Source: Lentisphaeria bacterium
GTDB taxonomy: Bacteria > Verrucomicrobiota > Lentisphaeria > Victivallales > Victivallaceae
Length of the DNA: 36,364 nucleotides
NCBI GenBank assembly: GCA_017457065.1
Contig: JAFTIE010000177.1
Coordinates: 1 to 36,364 of the forward strand
Reading direction: 5' to 3'
The position numbers and the translations under genes are program-made. A model generated the notes under the pieces. It made no database searches. It had not been told where the DNA came from and saw only the letters and a program-made list of their open reading frames with translations. Below are positions 24,793 through 32,011 of the stretch, piece by piece. Positions within the stretch are counted from its first letter, which is position 1. Every line of letters begins with the position of its first letter.

Positions 24793-26352
24793 ATGGTTTG
24801 CAGAAATTTGGCCGCAGAAGCGGTTTGGGAAATCGCTTCCGCGCGGTTGCGGAAAAGAAATGAGAACAGCTTTGTTCAGTGGTTCAGCAAGATGGTGCCT
24901 CTGCGCATCGATGGTGAACTGCTGGTGCTCGGCGTTCCGGATGAGTTTTTCGGACAGCTGGCAGAGGATTGCTGCGGCGATTTCCTTGCCGATTCTCTTC
25001 TTGACATCGAAGGAGTGAACTACAGTTACACCTTTGAAGTGGGCTACTGCGCCATTGATCTTGACAATTTGAAACCCCTCAAACCTGTGGAAAATACAGT
25101 TGCACTCCCGGGGACAGATGATGAGTCTGATTCAGAGCAGCCTGACCTTTTCTTTTTTGACGAAGATCCTGCCCCTGTGGAAGAGGCTGCGTCCGCTCCT
25201 GTTCCTGCCCCTGCTGTTGCCCCTGAGTTCAAGACAGTGGTTGTGCAGAGCGTTGCTCCTGTTGTGCAGAGCGTTTCAGAAAACAGCGTTGCGGGGAGCG
25301 GGGCAGACAGGCGTCTTCCCCGGTGGAATTTGAATGATGCCACTTTTGACAACTTCATTGTCGGCGATGACAACAAAGGCGCTTACACTGCTGCCCGAGC
25401 CGTTTCAGAGGAACCCGGTGCTCTCTACAATCCTTTGTTTATTTACGGGACCAACGGTATCGGTAAGACCCATCTGCTGCAGTCCATCGCTCGTGAAATC
25501 GCCTTCACCCGTCCCGGATGTGTGGTCAAGTGCATCCCTTGCAGCGATCTTGTCAATGACTTTTACCGTATCATGAGTGAACACCGCAGCACGGTGGAGT
25601 TCCGGGACCGTTTACTTGAGTCCGATGTGCTGCTCATCGACGATGTCCACGGACTTGCCAAAAAGGTGCAGATGCAGGAGGAGTTTTTCAGCGTCTTCAA
25701 CACCCTTATCGGGCAGGGAAAACAGATCGTCATGACCTGTGACCGTCAGCCCTGTGAGATCGCCGATATCGACAAGCGGCTGACCACCCGTTTTGAATCA
25801 GGAGTCATCTGCCAGATCGGTATGCCCGAATATGAAGCACGCATGGTGATCTTGCGGATGTGGCGTAAAAATATCCTGACCAACACCTGGCTGCCTGATG
25901 ATGTTCTTGAATTTCTGGCAACCAATATCCGTTCCAGTGTCCGCCGTTTGAAAAGTGCCTTCATGACCCTTTCGTTCCACGCTTCTTTGAGCGGCAAATC
26001 TGATTTGTCAGTGGCTGATGCCGAGGAGCAGCTCCATGCTCAGATCGCCGAAGAGCTGACCTCACGTTCCATCAGTGTTGAGGATATCCAGCGGACTGTG
26101 GCTGAGTTTTTCAATCTGACCATTGCCGATCAGCTGGGGACCAAGCGCACCCGCAATATCGCAGAGCCCCGTATGGTGGCAATGGCGCTGGCGCGGGAAT
26201 TGACTTCAGACTCCTCCACAGCGGTGGGGGCAGCTTTCGGAAGGAACCACGCTACCATCTTGCACGCTGAAAAACAGGTCGAACAGCTGTGCGCCAAAGA
26301 TGACAACATGCGCCGTTCTGTGGCGCAGATCAAAAGAAAGTTGCAAAAATAA
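24793..26352 (+). CDS. dnaA: Chromosomal replication initiator protein DnaA (divergent)
   Basis: A 519 aa DnaA. Domain I lies at ~1-85 (AVWEIASARLRKR, VLGVPDEFFGQL), an acidic Pro/Ala/Val-rich linker at ~110-175, and the AAA+ domain from NFIVGDDNKGAYTAA, with Walker A GTNGIGKTH, Walker B VLLIDDVHGL and RLTTRFESG. Domain IV ends with IAEPRMVAMALAREL and FGRNHATILHAEK. This last motif differs from the usual FGGRDH(S/T)T, with one residue fewer plus Asp to Asn and Thr to Ala. I chose the ATG at 24793 because it starts domain I. A TTG at 24706 would add 29 residues of no family similarity. galE follows 18 nt later. Confidence 0.93.
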   Translation: MVCRNLAAEAVWEIASARLRKRNENSFVQWFSKMVPLRIDGELLVLGVPDEFFGQLAEDCCGDFLADSLLDIEGVNYSYTFEVGYCAIDLDNLKPLKPVENTVALPGTDDESDSEQPDLFFFDEDPAPVEEAASAPVPAPAVAPEFKTVVVQSVAPVVQSVSENSVAGSGADRRLPRWNLNDATFDNFIVGDDNKGAYTAARAVSEEPGALYNPLFIYGTNGIGKTHLLQSIAREIAFTRPGCVVKCIPCSDLVNDFYRIMSEHRSTVEFRDRLLESDVLLIDDVHGLAKKVQMQEEFFSVFNTLIGQGKQIVMTCDRQPCEIADIDKRLTTRFESGVICQIGMPEYEARMVILRMWRKNILTNTWLPDDVLEFLATNIRSSVRRLKSAFMTLSFHASLSGKSDLSVADAEEQLHAQIAEELTSRSISVEDIQRTVAEFFNLTIADQLGTKRTRNIAEPRMVAMALARELTSDSSTAVGAAFGRNHATILHAEKQVEQLCAKDDNMRRSVAQIKRKLQK

Positions 26353-26370
26353 TCAGAGAAAAGGTGAAAA

Positions 26371-27345
26371 ATGGCTAAAGTTCTGGTGACCGGCGGAGCC
26401 GGGTATATCGGCAGTGTCTGTACGGAGTATTTGCTTGACCACGGATATGAAGTGACCGTTTTTGATGCCCTGATCACCGGACACCGTTCCGCTGTTGATC
26501 CCCGTGCTGAATTTATTTACGGCGACCTGGCGGACCGTGAAAAGATCATTGAGGTCTGCACCAAAGGGAAATTTGATGCGGTCATGCACTTTGCCGCTTT
26601 TTCACTGGTGGGGGAATCCATGAAGGATCCCTCCAAATATTTCCGCAACAACCTTGCTTCCGCCATCAATCTGGCGGATGCCGCTGTGGCGGGAGAGGTG
26701 AAGAATTTTGTGTTTTCCAGCACTGCCGCCACCTTCGGACAGCCTGAAAAGGTGCCCATTGCCGAATATGACCGTCAGATCCCCATCAATCCTTACGGCG
26801 AATCCAAACTCTGCTTTGAAAAGGTGCTCAAGTGGTATCACGAGATCCACGGCATCAATTATGCCGCTTTGCGTTACTTTAATGCGGCGGGAGCCACGGA
26901 ACTTCACGGTGAGGATCACCGCCCTGAAAGCCACTTGATCCCCATTATCCTTCAGGCGGCGGCAGGGCAGCGTGACTGTCTGAAACTTTTCGGCGACGAC
27001 TACGACACTCCTGACGGCAGCTGTATCCGGGATTACATCCATGTCTGGGATCTGGCGCAGGCACATGAGCTTGCTTTGCACGCTCCTGAAAGCGGACACT
27101 ACAATCTGGGCACCGGCAACGGACTTTCCGTCTTTGAGATCATCAAAGCCGCCGAAGCTGTTACCGGCAAAAAGATCCCCTATGAGATCGCTCCCCGCCG
27201 TGCCGGTGATCCGGCGAGGCTTATTGCATGCAGTGACCGTGCCCGCAAAGAACTTAAATGGACGCCTCAGTTTGAATCTGCGGAGCGGATCGTTGAATCC
27301 GCCTGGAAATGGCGTCAGAAATTTCCGGAAGGGTACGCCGATTGA
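26371..27345 (+). CDS. galE: UDP-glucose 4-epimerase
   Basis: A 324 aa extended SDR that interconverts UDP-glucose and UDP-galactose (Leloir pathway and polysaccharide precursors). It has GGAGYIGSVCTEYLL (NAD binding, residue ~8), HFAAFSLVGESM, SSTAATFGQP, the catalytic YGESK, YFNAAGA, and CIRDYIHVWDLAQAH as in GalE. GGTGAAAA precedes the ATG. Galactose released by the GH35 enzyme could enter metabolism through it, though no galK or galT is in this window. Confidence 0.94.
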   Translation: MAKVLVTGGAGYIGSVCTEYLLDHGYEVTVFDALITGHRSAVDPRAEFIYGDLADREKIIEVCTKGKFDAVMHFAAFSLVGESMKDPSKYFRNNLASAINLADAAVAGEVKNFVFSSTAATFGQPEKVPIAEYDRQIPINPYGESKLCFEKVLKWYHEIHGINYAALRYFNAAGATELHGEDHRPESHLIPIILQAAAGQRDCLKLFGDDYDTPDGSCIRDYIHVWDLAQAHELALHAPESGHYNLGTGNGLSVFEIIKAAEAVTGKKIPYEIAPRRAGDPARLIACSDRARKELKWTPQFESAERIVESAWKWRQKFPEGYAD

Positions 27346-27884
27346 AGTGGCATGAACTGGGACCTTTTACGGTCTTTGATGTGGAGACCACCGGCATGAG
27401 TCCGGTAGGGGACAGGATCGTTGAACTGGCGGCAGTGCGTATTGATACTGACGGCAGTGAAAGGGAGTTTCATACATTGGTGAATCCCGGTCGTTCCATT
27501 CCTCCAAGTGTTATTGCTGTGCACCATATCACAGATGATATGGTGATCGATGCACCTCATTTCAGCACTGTGGGCAAGATGTTCACGGAGTTTGCAGCAG
27601 GAAGCACTCTTGTGGCGCATAACGCTCGCTTTGATTTGGGATTCCTTCAGGAAAGCCTTGCCCGCTGCGGCATGGCGCTGTGGGCGGGAAAGACCATTGA
27701 CACGGTACGTCTGGTCCGCAAGACCCATCCGGGGCTTCCCAGCTACCGTCTGCAAAGTCTGCGGAGCATATTCCACCTTGACTCAAAGGAATCCATGCAG
27801 GCACACCGTGCCGGTTCAGATGTCCGCTGGACGGTTCAGGTCCTTGAGATCGCACTGACCAAAGCCCTCAACTCCTGCAGTTGA
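27342..27884 (+). CDS. DnaQ-like DEDDh 3'-5' exonuclease
   Basis: A 180 aa exonuclease of the DNA polymerase III epsilon/RNase T fold. The DEDDh residues are visible: FDVETTG (Asp, Glu), HNARFDLGFL (Asp) and HRAGSD (His, Asp). It is shorter than E. coli DnaQ (243 aa) and lacks a clear C-terminal polymerase-binding tail, so it could be a stand-alone exonuclease or the proofreading subunit. The likely start is TTG at 27342, which shares bases with the galE stop (TTGA) and has GGAAGG 9 nt before it. An ATG at 27309 lies inside galE and has no such site. Confidence 0.85.
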   Translation: MKWHELGPFTVFDVETTGMSPVGDRIVELAAVRIDTDGSEREFHTLVNPGRSIPPSVIAVHHITDDMVIDAPHFSTVGKMFTEFAAGSTLVAHNARFDLGFLQESLARCGMALWAGKTIDTVRLVRKTHPGLPSYRLQSLRSIFHLDSKESMQAHRAGSDVRWTVQVLEIALTKALNSCS

Positions 27885-27902
27885 CCGTTGTGAAATCTTG
27901 AA

Positions 27903-27933
27903 ACGCCCCGTTGTGACCCGGGGCGTTTTTTTT
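27903..27933 (+). terminator. Intrinsic terminator after the exonuclease gene
   Basis: ACGCCCCG, 8 nt loop, CGGGGCGT and a run of eight T. It lies between convergent genes. The minus side has only three T, so it may also help end prfA transcription. Confidence 0.88.
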
Positions 27934-29017
27934 ATTTGCGCAACTCTTCCAGGCGCTCTTCGCAGACGATTTTGAGAATGGGGTTGAGCACCAGACGGAA
28001 CTCTCCTTCCATGACCTTGGGGAGGTCGTAACTGGAAACATTGAAGCGGTGATCGGTCACCCGGTTCTGGGGAAAATTGTAGGTTCTGATGCGTTCGCTG
28101 CGGTCGCCGGTGCCGACTTGGGAGCGTTTGTCTGCGGCGGCTTTGGCGGCTTCCTGCTGCTGTTTGTGTTCAAGGAGTCTGGCGTAAAGGATGCGCAAAG
28201 CGATCTCCTTGTTGCGGTGCTGGGATTTTTCCTGCTGGCTTGCCACGGAGACTCCGGAGGGGATGTGCGTTACCCGCACGGCGGAGTCGGTGGTGTTTAC
28301 ATGCTGCCCCCCCGCACCGCTGGAACGGAACACGTCAAAGCGCAAATCTTCCGGATCAAGATCCAGCTCTACGGCTTCTGCTTCGGGCATGACGGAAACG
28401 GTGACGGTGGAGGTGTGGATCCTGCCGCCGGCTTCGGTGGCGGGGATGCGCTGGACCCGGTGGACTCCAGACTCATACTTCATCAAGCTGTAGACATCGG
28501 TTCCTGAAATGGAAAAGGAAACATCCTTGATGCCCCCCAGATCGGTGGCGGAGTGGTCAAGGATCTCCACTTTCCAGTGCTCCTGTTCGGCAAAGTGCAT
28601 ATAGGCACGGTAGAGATCGGCGGCAAAGAGGGCGGCTTCATCGCCTCCTGCGGCGGGTTTGATCTCAACGATGATATTTTTGGAGTCGTTGGGATCAGGG
28701 GGGATCAGGGCGAGCTGTATTTTTTCTTCCAGAGCGGGGGCACGGCGTTCAAGTTCGGCAATTTCTGCTTCAAGGAGTTCCCGCATTTCCGGATCGTTCT
28801 CTCTGGCGAGAGCGGTACGGTTTCCGGTGATCTGCTGCAAAGTTTCTTCCCAAGCGGAAAAATCGGTAAAAAGGGATTCAAGTTTGCGGTGTTCGCTGCC
28901 GAGTTTGCGTGATTCCTCAACTTTGGCATAGACAGCCGGATCGGCAAGCAGTGCGGCAAGCTCTTTTTCTCTCTGGCGCAGATTTTCGATATATGCTTTG
29001 ATTTCGTCGGGGGACAT
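27932..29017 (-). CDS. prfA: Peptide chain release factor 1
   Basis: A 361 aa RF1, which reads UAA and UAG and hydrolyses peptidyl-tRNA. The GGQ loop appears in FRSSGAGGQHVNTTDSAVR, with the codon-recognition domain 2 before it and VASQQEKSQHRNKE after it. RF1 identity (rather than RF2) follows from the N-terminal length and the RSERIRTYNFPQNRVTDHR segment. CGGAG lies 8 nt before the ATG. It follows rpmE, separated by stacked terminator-like repeats. Confidence 0.96.
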   Translation of the reverse strand: MSPDEIKAYIENLRQREKELAALLADPAVYAKVEESRKLGSEHRKLESLFTDFSAWEETLQQITGNRTALARENDPEMRELLEAEIAELERRAPALEEKIQLALIPPDPNDSKNIIVEIKPAAGGDEAALFAADLYRAYMHFAEQEHWKVEILDHSATDLGGIKDVSFSISGTDVYSLMKYESGVHRVQRIPATEAGGRIHTSTVTVSVMPEAEAVELDLDPEDLRFDVFRSSGAGGQHVNTTDSAVRVTHIPSGVSVASQQEKSQHRNKEIALRILYARLLEHKQQQEAAKAAADKRSQVGTGDRSERIRTYNFPQNRVTDHRFNVSSYDLPKVMEGEFRLVLNPILKIVCEERLEELRK

Positions 29018-29034
29018 CTTGAAAACTCCGTGAT

Positions 29035-29116
29035 TTGTTCACAAAAACCGCCTTTGACGGTCACACAAAAACCGCTTTTGCGGGTCACAAAAAAACCGCC
29101 TTTGAGGGGCGGTTCT
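29035..29116 (-). repeat. Three tandem terminator-like repeats between rpmE and prfA
   Basis: On the minus strand, GCGGTTTTT(TT)GTG recurs three times with a ~24-26 bp period, each preceded by a hairpin arm. The first (29094-29114) is a full intrinsic terminator: AACCGCC, 7 nt loop, GGCGGTT, T-run. The second has a 4-bp CCGC/GCGG stem and the third an ACCG/CGGT stem. They look like degenerating duplicates of one terminator. Confidence 0.7.
29087..29114 (-). terminator. Intrinsic terminator of rpmE
   Basis: Minus strand: AACCGCC, 7 nt loop, GGCGGTT followed by about seven T. It lies 28 bp past the rpmE stop. Confidence 0.82.
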
Positions 29117-29141
29117 TTCGTATTCACACTGAGCAGAGTGC

Positions 29142-29342
29142 TCAGGCCTTCTTGTAGCGGCGGTTGAACTTGTCGATACGACCGGCGGTATCAACAAATT
29201 TCTGCTTTCCGGTGAAGAAGGGGTGGCATTTGGCGCAGATACCAACTTTGTACTCAGGACGGGTGGATTTGATGTGCCACACTTCGCCGCAAGCACAGGT
29301 CACGATGGCATCGCCGTAAGTCGGATGGATGTCTTTTTTCAT
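29142..29342 (-). CDS. rpmE: Large ribosomal subunit protein bL31
   Basis: A 66 aa bL31 starting [19 protein letters not shown]. The CxC near the N-terminus and [10 protein letters not shown] near residue 36 form the four-Cys zinc site of the C+ (zinc-containing) type. Length is typical. AGG sites precede the ATG, and the prfA pairing downstream is common in bacteria. Confidence 0.97.
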   Translation of the reverse strand: MKKDIHPTYGDAIVTCACGEVWHIKSTRPEYKVGICAKCHPFFTGKQKFVDTAGRIDKFNRRYKKA

Positions 29343-29506
29343 TGTTTTACCTGCCTTATTTTAAGAATTGATTATAACTGAATAATAACGTTTGAATAAT
29401 ATAGCATTGAAATGCTTTTTTTCAAGTTTCATTATGAATTTTTTTGAGATTTTTCCGTCACAGGGTGAGAAAAACAAAAAAAGTTCAAATTTTTTCAAAA
29501 GAGTAC
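29343..29506 (+). other. AT-rich divergent intergenic region
   Basis: Non-coding and A/T-rich, with many T runs. The minus strand carries TATAAT at ~29370-29376, a plausible rpmE -10 without a good -35. I see no RNA gene. An open frame runs through it upstream of the decarboxylase, but its Phe/Asn/Lys-rich translation does not look coding. Confidence 0.4.
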
Positions 29507-29535
29507 TTGTAATAATCGCCGATTGCAACAATATT
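29507..29535 (+). promoter_or_regulatory. Possible promoter of the decarboxylase gene
   Basis: TTGTAA, 17 bp spacer, AATATT, ~55 bp before the GTG start. Confidence 0.4.
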
Positions 29536-29589
29536 AAATCTCATAACTCATTTTTTTTTACGTTGAAACCGCATAAGGAGACCGGTGCT

Positions 29590-30774
29590 GTGAAAATAAA
29601 TGTTTCTGATTACTATTCCCCTGAGGAGTGGAGCATTTTCAAAGCCGAGTCCGCCAAACACGAGACTCCCTTTGTCGTCGTCAATCTGGATATCATCCGC
29701 CGGAAGTACGAGGAGCTGCGCAAGTTCTTTCCTTTTGCCAAAGTCTATTACGCCATGAAAGCAAATCCCGCTCCTGAGGTCCTTGAACTGCTCCGGGATC
29801 TTGGGTCCTGTTTTGACATTGCTTCACGGTATGAGCTTGACAGGGCTCTGAGCATGGGGATCTCACCTGAAAGAATGAGTTACGGCAACACCATCAAAAA
29901 GGTCTCTGACATCAAATATTTCTACGAAAAGGGGGTCCGGCTCTACGCCACTGACAGTGAAACGGATCTGCGGAACCTTGCCAAATATGCGCCGGGTTCA
30001 AGGGTTTTCTGCCGCATATTGTGCGAAGGCAGTGAAACGGCGGATTGGCCTCTTTCGCGGAAATTCGGATGTCACCCGGATATGGCGATCGATCTGCTGG
30101 TCCTCTCCCGTGAACTGGGGCTGAAGCCCAGCGGCATCTCTTTTCATGTGGGCTCCCAGCAGCGTGAGATCGGTTCCTGGGACTCTGCCATAGCCAAGGT
30201 ACGCTACATTTACGATTACATGGAAAGCGAAGGCATCGACCTTGATCTCATCAACATGGGTGGGGGATTCCCTGCCAAATACATCAGCAAGACCAACGGG
30301 ATGGAAGTTTACGCCAACGAGATCACCCGTTATCTCAACGAGGACTTTGGAGACGATCTGCCTGAGATCATCCTTGAACCGGGGCGTTCTCTGGTAGGTG
30401 AGGCAGGGATCCTTGTTTCTGAGGTGGTGCTCATCAGTCAGAAATCCTCAACGGGTGTAGACAAGTGGCTTTACATCGACGCAGGGAAGTTCAACGGACT
30501 TGCCGAGACCTGGGATGAATCCATCAAGTACCCCATCTACTCCGAAGCCCGCGGGGAGGATTGCGAAGACTTTATCATCGCCGGTCCCACCTGTGACAGT
30601 CAGGACATCATGTACGAATACTTCCGCAACCCGCTGCCTGCTTACATCAAGCCCGGGGACAGGATCTACTGGTTCAGCTGCGGCGCCTACACCGCAAGCT
30701 ACGCCTCTTGTGAATTCAACGGATTCCCCCCCATCAAGACCTATTTCACAGACACCCGGAAGCAGGATGTCTGA
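29590..30774 (+). CDS. Ornithine/lysine decarboxylase, fold III (alanine racemase-like)
   Basis: A 394 aa PLP enzyme of the eukaryotic-type ornithine/diaminopimelate decarboxylase family, probably making putrescine (or cadaverine). The PLP Lys is in VYYAMKANPAP, the His of SFHVGSQQ stacks on PLP, NMGGGFP and ILEPGRSLV bind the phosphate, and the C-terminal GPTCDSQD carries the Cys of the partner-subunit active site. The Cys-Asp pair fits ODC rather than DAP decarboxylase. I chose the GTG at 29590 because AAGGAG lies 9 nt upstream and homologues start there. The frame is open to 29392 but that extension looks non-coding. Confidence 0.88.
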   Translation: MKINVSDYYSPEEWSIFKAESAKHETPFVVVNLDIIRRKYEELRKFFPFAKVYYAMKANPAPEVLELLRDLGSCFDIASRYELDRALSMGISPERMSYGNTIKKVSDIKYFYEKGVRLYATDSETDLRNLAKYAPGSRVFCRILCEGSETADWPLSRKFGCHPDMAIDLLVLSRELGLKPSGISFHVGSQQREIGSWDSAIAKVRYIYDYMESEGIDLDLINMGGGFPAKYISKTNGMEVYANEITRYLNEDFGDDLPEIILEPGRSLVGEAGILVSEVVLISQKSSTGVDKWLYIDAGKFNGLAETWDESIKYPIYSEARGEDCEDFIIAGPTCDSQDIMYEYFRNPLPAYIKPGDRIYWFSCGAYTASYASCEFNGFPPIKTYFTDTRKQDV

Positions 30775-30790
30775 GGAAACCTCATTGGTG

Positions 30791-30853
30791 TGTATCAGAG
30801 CAATTCTCACGGCATTTGAGGGCAAAAAAAATGGAGCCAATGACCGGATTCGA
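30791..30853 (-). repeat. Duplicated tRNA-Thr 3' end with downstream flank (copy 1)
   Basis: 63 bp direct repeat of 31003-31065 with one mismatch. It contains the last 23 nt of tRNA-Thr, from TCGAATCCGG through the encoded CCA, the following T-run, and ~40 bp of flank. The rest of the tRNA is missing, so it cannot make a tRNA. Confidence 0.9.
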
Positions 30854-31002
30854 CAAGGCGGGCTTCAGCCCGACGCAGTGCCTGAACGAAGTGAAGGCAA
30901 CCGCCTGATAGTGAGAATTGGTTATTGGCGTCAGCCAATGAGCAAAGCGGAGATACAGAACAAAAACAGCGGCAAAACATTTTTTGCAAGATGTTTTTGG
31001 GT
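30854..31002. other. Structured insert between the tRNA-end duplicates
   Basis: 149 bp with no gene. It holds CGGGCTTCAGCCCG (perfect hairpin), TGCCT...AGGCA and an enclosing AGGCGG...CCGCCT, which together could form a three-way junction; then TTGGC-GTCA-GCCAA, and AAAACAT...ATGTTTT. This density of inverted repeats suggests a structured RNA or a small mobile element. Confidence 0.6.
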
Positions 31003-31065
31003 TGTATCAGAGCAATTCTCACGGTATTTGAGGGCAAAAAAAATGGAGCCAATGACCGGATTCGA
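31003..31065 (-). repeat. tRNA-Thr 3' end with downstream flank (copy 2, in the intact tRNA)
   Basis: The partner of 30791-30853. It overlaps the intact tRNA 3' end at 31044-31065 and includes the adjacent run of eight T (minus strand) that may serve as the tRNA terminator. Confidence 0.9.
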
Positions 31066-31119
31066 ACCGGTGACCTATTCATTACGAGTGAATTGCTCTA
31101 CCAGCTGAGCCACATTGGC
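31044..31119 (-). tRNA. tRNA-Thr (anticodon CGT)
   Basis: A 76 nt cloverleaf on the minus strand: acceptor GCCAATG/CATTGGC, D arm GCTC...GAGC, anticodon stem ATTCA/TGAAT with loop CTCGTAA (anticodon CGT, reads ACG), T arm ACCGG-TTCGAAT-CCGGT, and an encoded 3' CCA. All four stems pair. The discriminator base is T, where E. coli tRNA-Thr has A. Confidence 0.95.
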
Positions 31120-31132
31120 ACCTTGTACTTAT

Positions 31133-31161
31133 AATATAACCTCTCTTTTCCTCATTGTCAA
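31133..31161 (-). promoter_or_regulatory. Promoter of tRNA-Thr
   Basis: Minus strand: TTGACA, 17 bp spacer, TATATT, ending 13 bp before the tRNA 5' end. The -35 box falls in the loop of the terminator hairpin at 31138-31180. Confidence 0.7.
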
Positions 31162-31180
31162 GGGAAAGAGAGGTTTTTTT
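31138..31180 (+). terminator. Intrinsic terminator (plus strand)
   Basis: AACCTCTCTTTTCC pairs with GGGAAAGAGAGGTT (one G-T pair) around a 10 nt loop, followed by seven T. It ends plus-strand transcription coming through the decarboxylase gene and the tRNA region, facing hisF. The minus side lacks a T-run. Confidence 0.85.
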
Positions 31181-31199
31181 GTGAAAATTAGCCGTAAAT

Positions 31200-31961
31200 T
31201 CAGAGGGCAACGTCAAAGTTGCGCGCTGCGAGGAACTTTTTCAGTTCGGGGATGTCGATCATGTGGAAGTGGAATACAGAAGCGGCAAGCAGCACAGTGG
31301 CACCGGCTTCGGCGGCTTCGGCAAAGTGTTCCATGGTTCCGGCGCCGCCTGAGGCGACGATTTCAGCGTTGCACACATCGTGCATGGCTTTGATGACGGG
31401 GAGATCGTAACCGGTCTTGGCGCCGTCACCGGCTTTGCTGGTGGGCAGAATGGTTTTGACGCCGTAACCATCCACCTTTTTGGCGAATTCAACGGCATCG
31501 AACCCGGTTGCGGTACGTCCGCCGTCGATGTAGACTTCGTAGCCGGAAGGCAGAGCGGGGTTCACATCCACGTCGATGGCGACGGTGACGGCATCCACGC
31601 CGAACTCTTTGATCAAGTCGGGGATCAGCTGGGGATTGCGGAACGCTGCACTGCTGGTGGAAATCTTATTGGCACCAGCTTTGAGCACCACTCCGGCGGC
31701 TTCCACACTGTTGATACCGCCCCCCACGGTGAAGGGAACGGTGCACACTTCGGCAACCCTTTTCACCACATCGGCAAGGGTGGCTCGTTTTTCAACGGTG
31801 GCGGTAATATCCAGCAGCGCCAGTTCATCGGCACCTGCGGCACAATACGCCCTGGCGCACTCCACCGGATCACCGGCATCTGCGATGTCCACGAAATGCA
31901 CTCCTTTTACCACCCTGCCTTCGCGCATGTCAAGGCAAGGCATGATCTTGATCTTTGCCAT
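31200..31961 (-). CDS. hisF: Imidazole glycerol phosphate synthase subunit HisF
   Basis: A 253 aa (beta-alpha)8 cyclase that, with the HisH glutaminase, makes imidazole glycerol phosphate and AICAR in histidine synthesis. The catalytic Asp pair is in MPCLDM (near residue 11) and AIDVDV (near 130). GVHFVD, VGGGINS and IVASGGAGT bind the phosphates. I chose the ATG at 31961 (AAAGAG just upstream, giving the normal ~253 aa) over upstream ATGs. No other his gene is nearby; it follows a pseudopilin gene by 50 nt. Confidence 0.96.
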   Translation of the reverse strand: MAKIKIMPCLDMREGRVVKGVHFVDIADAGDPVECARAYCAAGADELALLDITATVEKRATLADVVKRVAEVCTVPFTVGGGINSVEAAGVVLKAGANKISTSSAAFRNPQLIPDLIKEFGVDAVTVAIDVDVNPALPSGYEVYIDGGRTATGFDAVEFAKKVDGYGVKTILPTSKAGDGAKTGYDLPVIKAMHDVCNAEIVASGGAGTMEHFAEAAEAGATVLLAASVFHFHMIDIPELKKFLAARNFDVAL

Positions 31962-32011
31962 TTTCTCTTTTTTCATCCTCAATATTATTTCAAACGCCTC
32001 ATGCGTTTTCA

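Noticed and set aside
29392..29589. N-terminal extension of the decarboxylase
   Set aside because: The translation is low-complexity and AT-driven, and includes the predicted promoter. The GTG at 29590 has AAGGAG and matches the family start.
30500..31134. Open frames across the decarboxylase end and tRNA region
   Set aside because: They overlap the decarboxylase out of frame, then cross the tRNA-end repeats and the tRNA itself.
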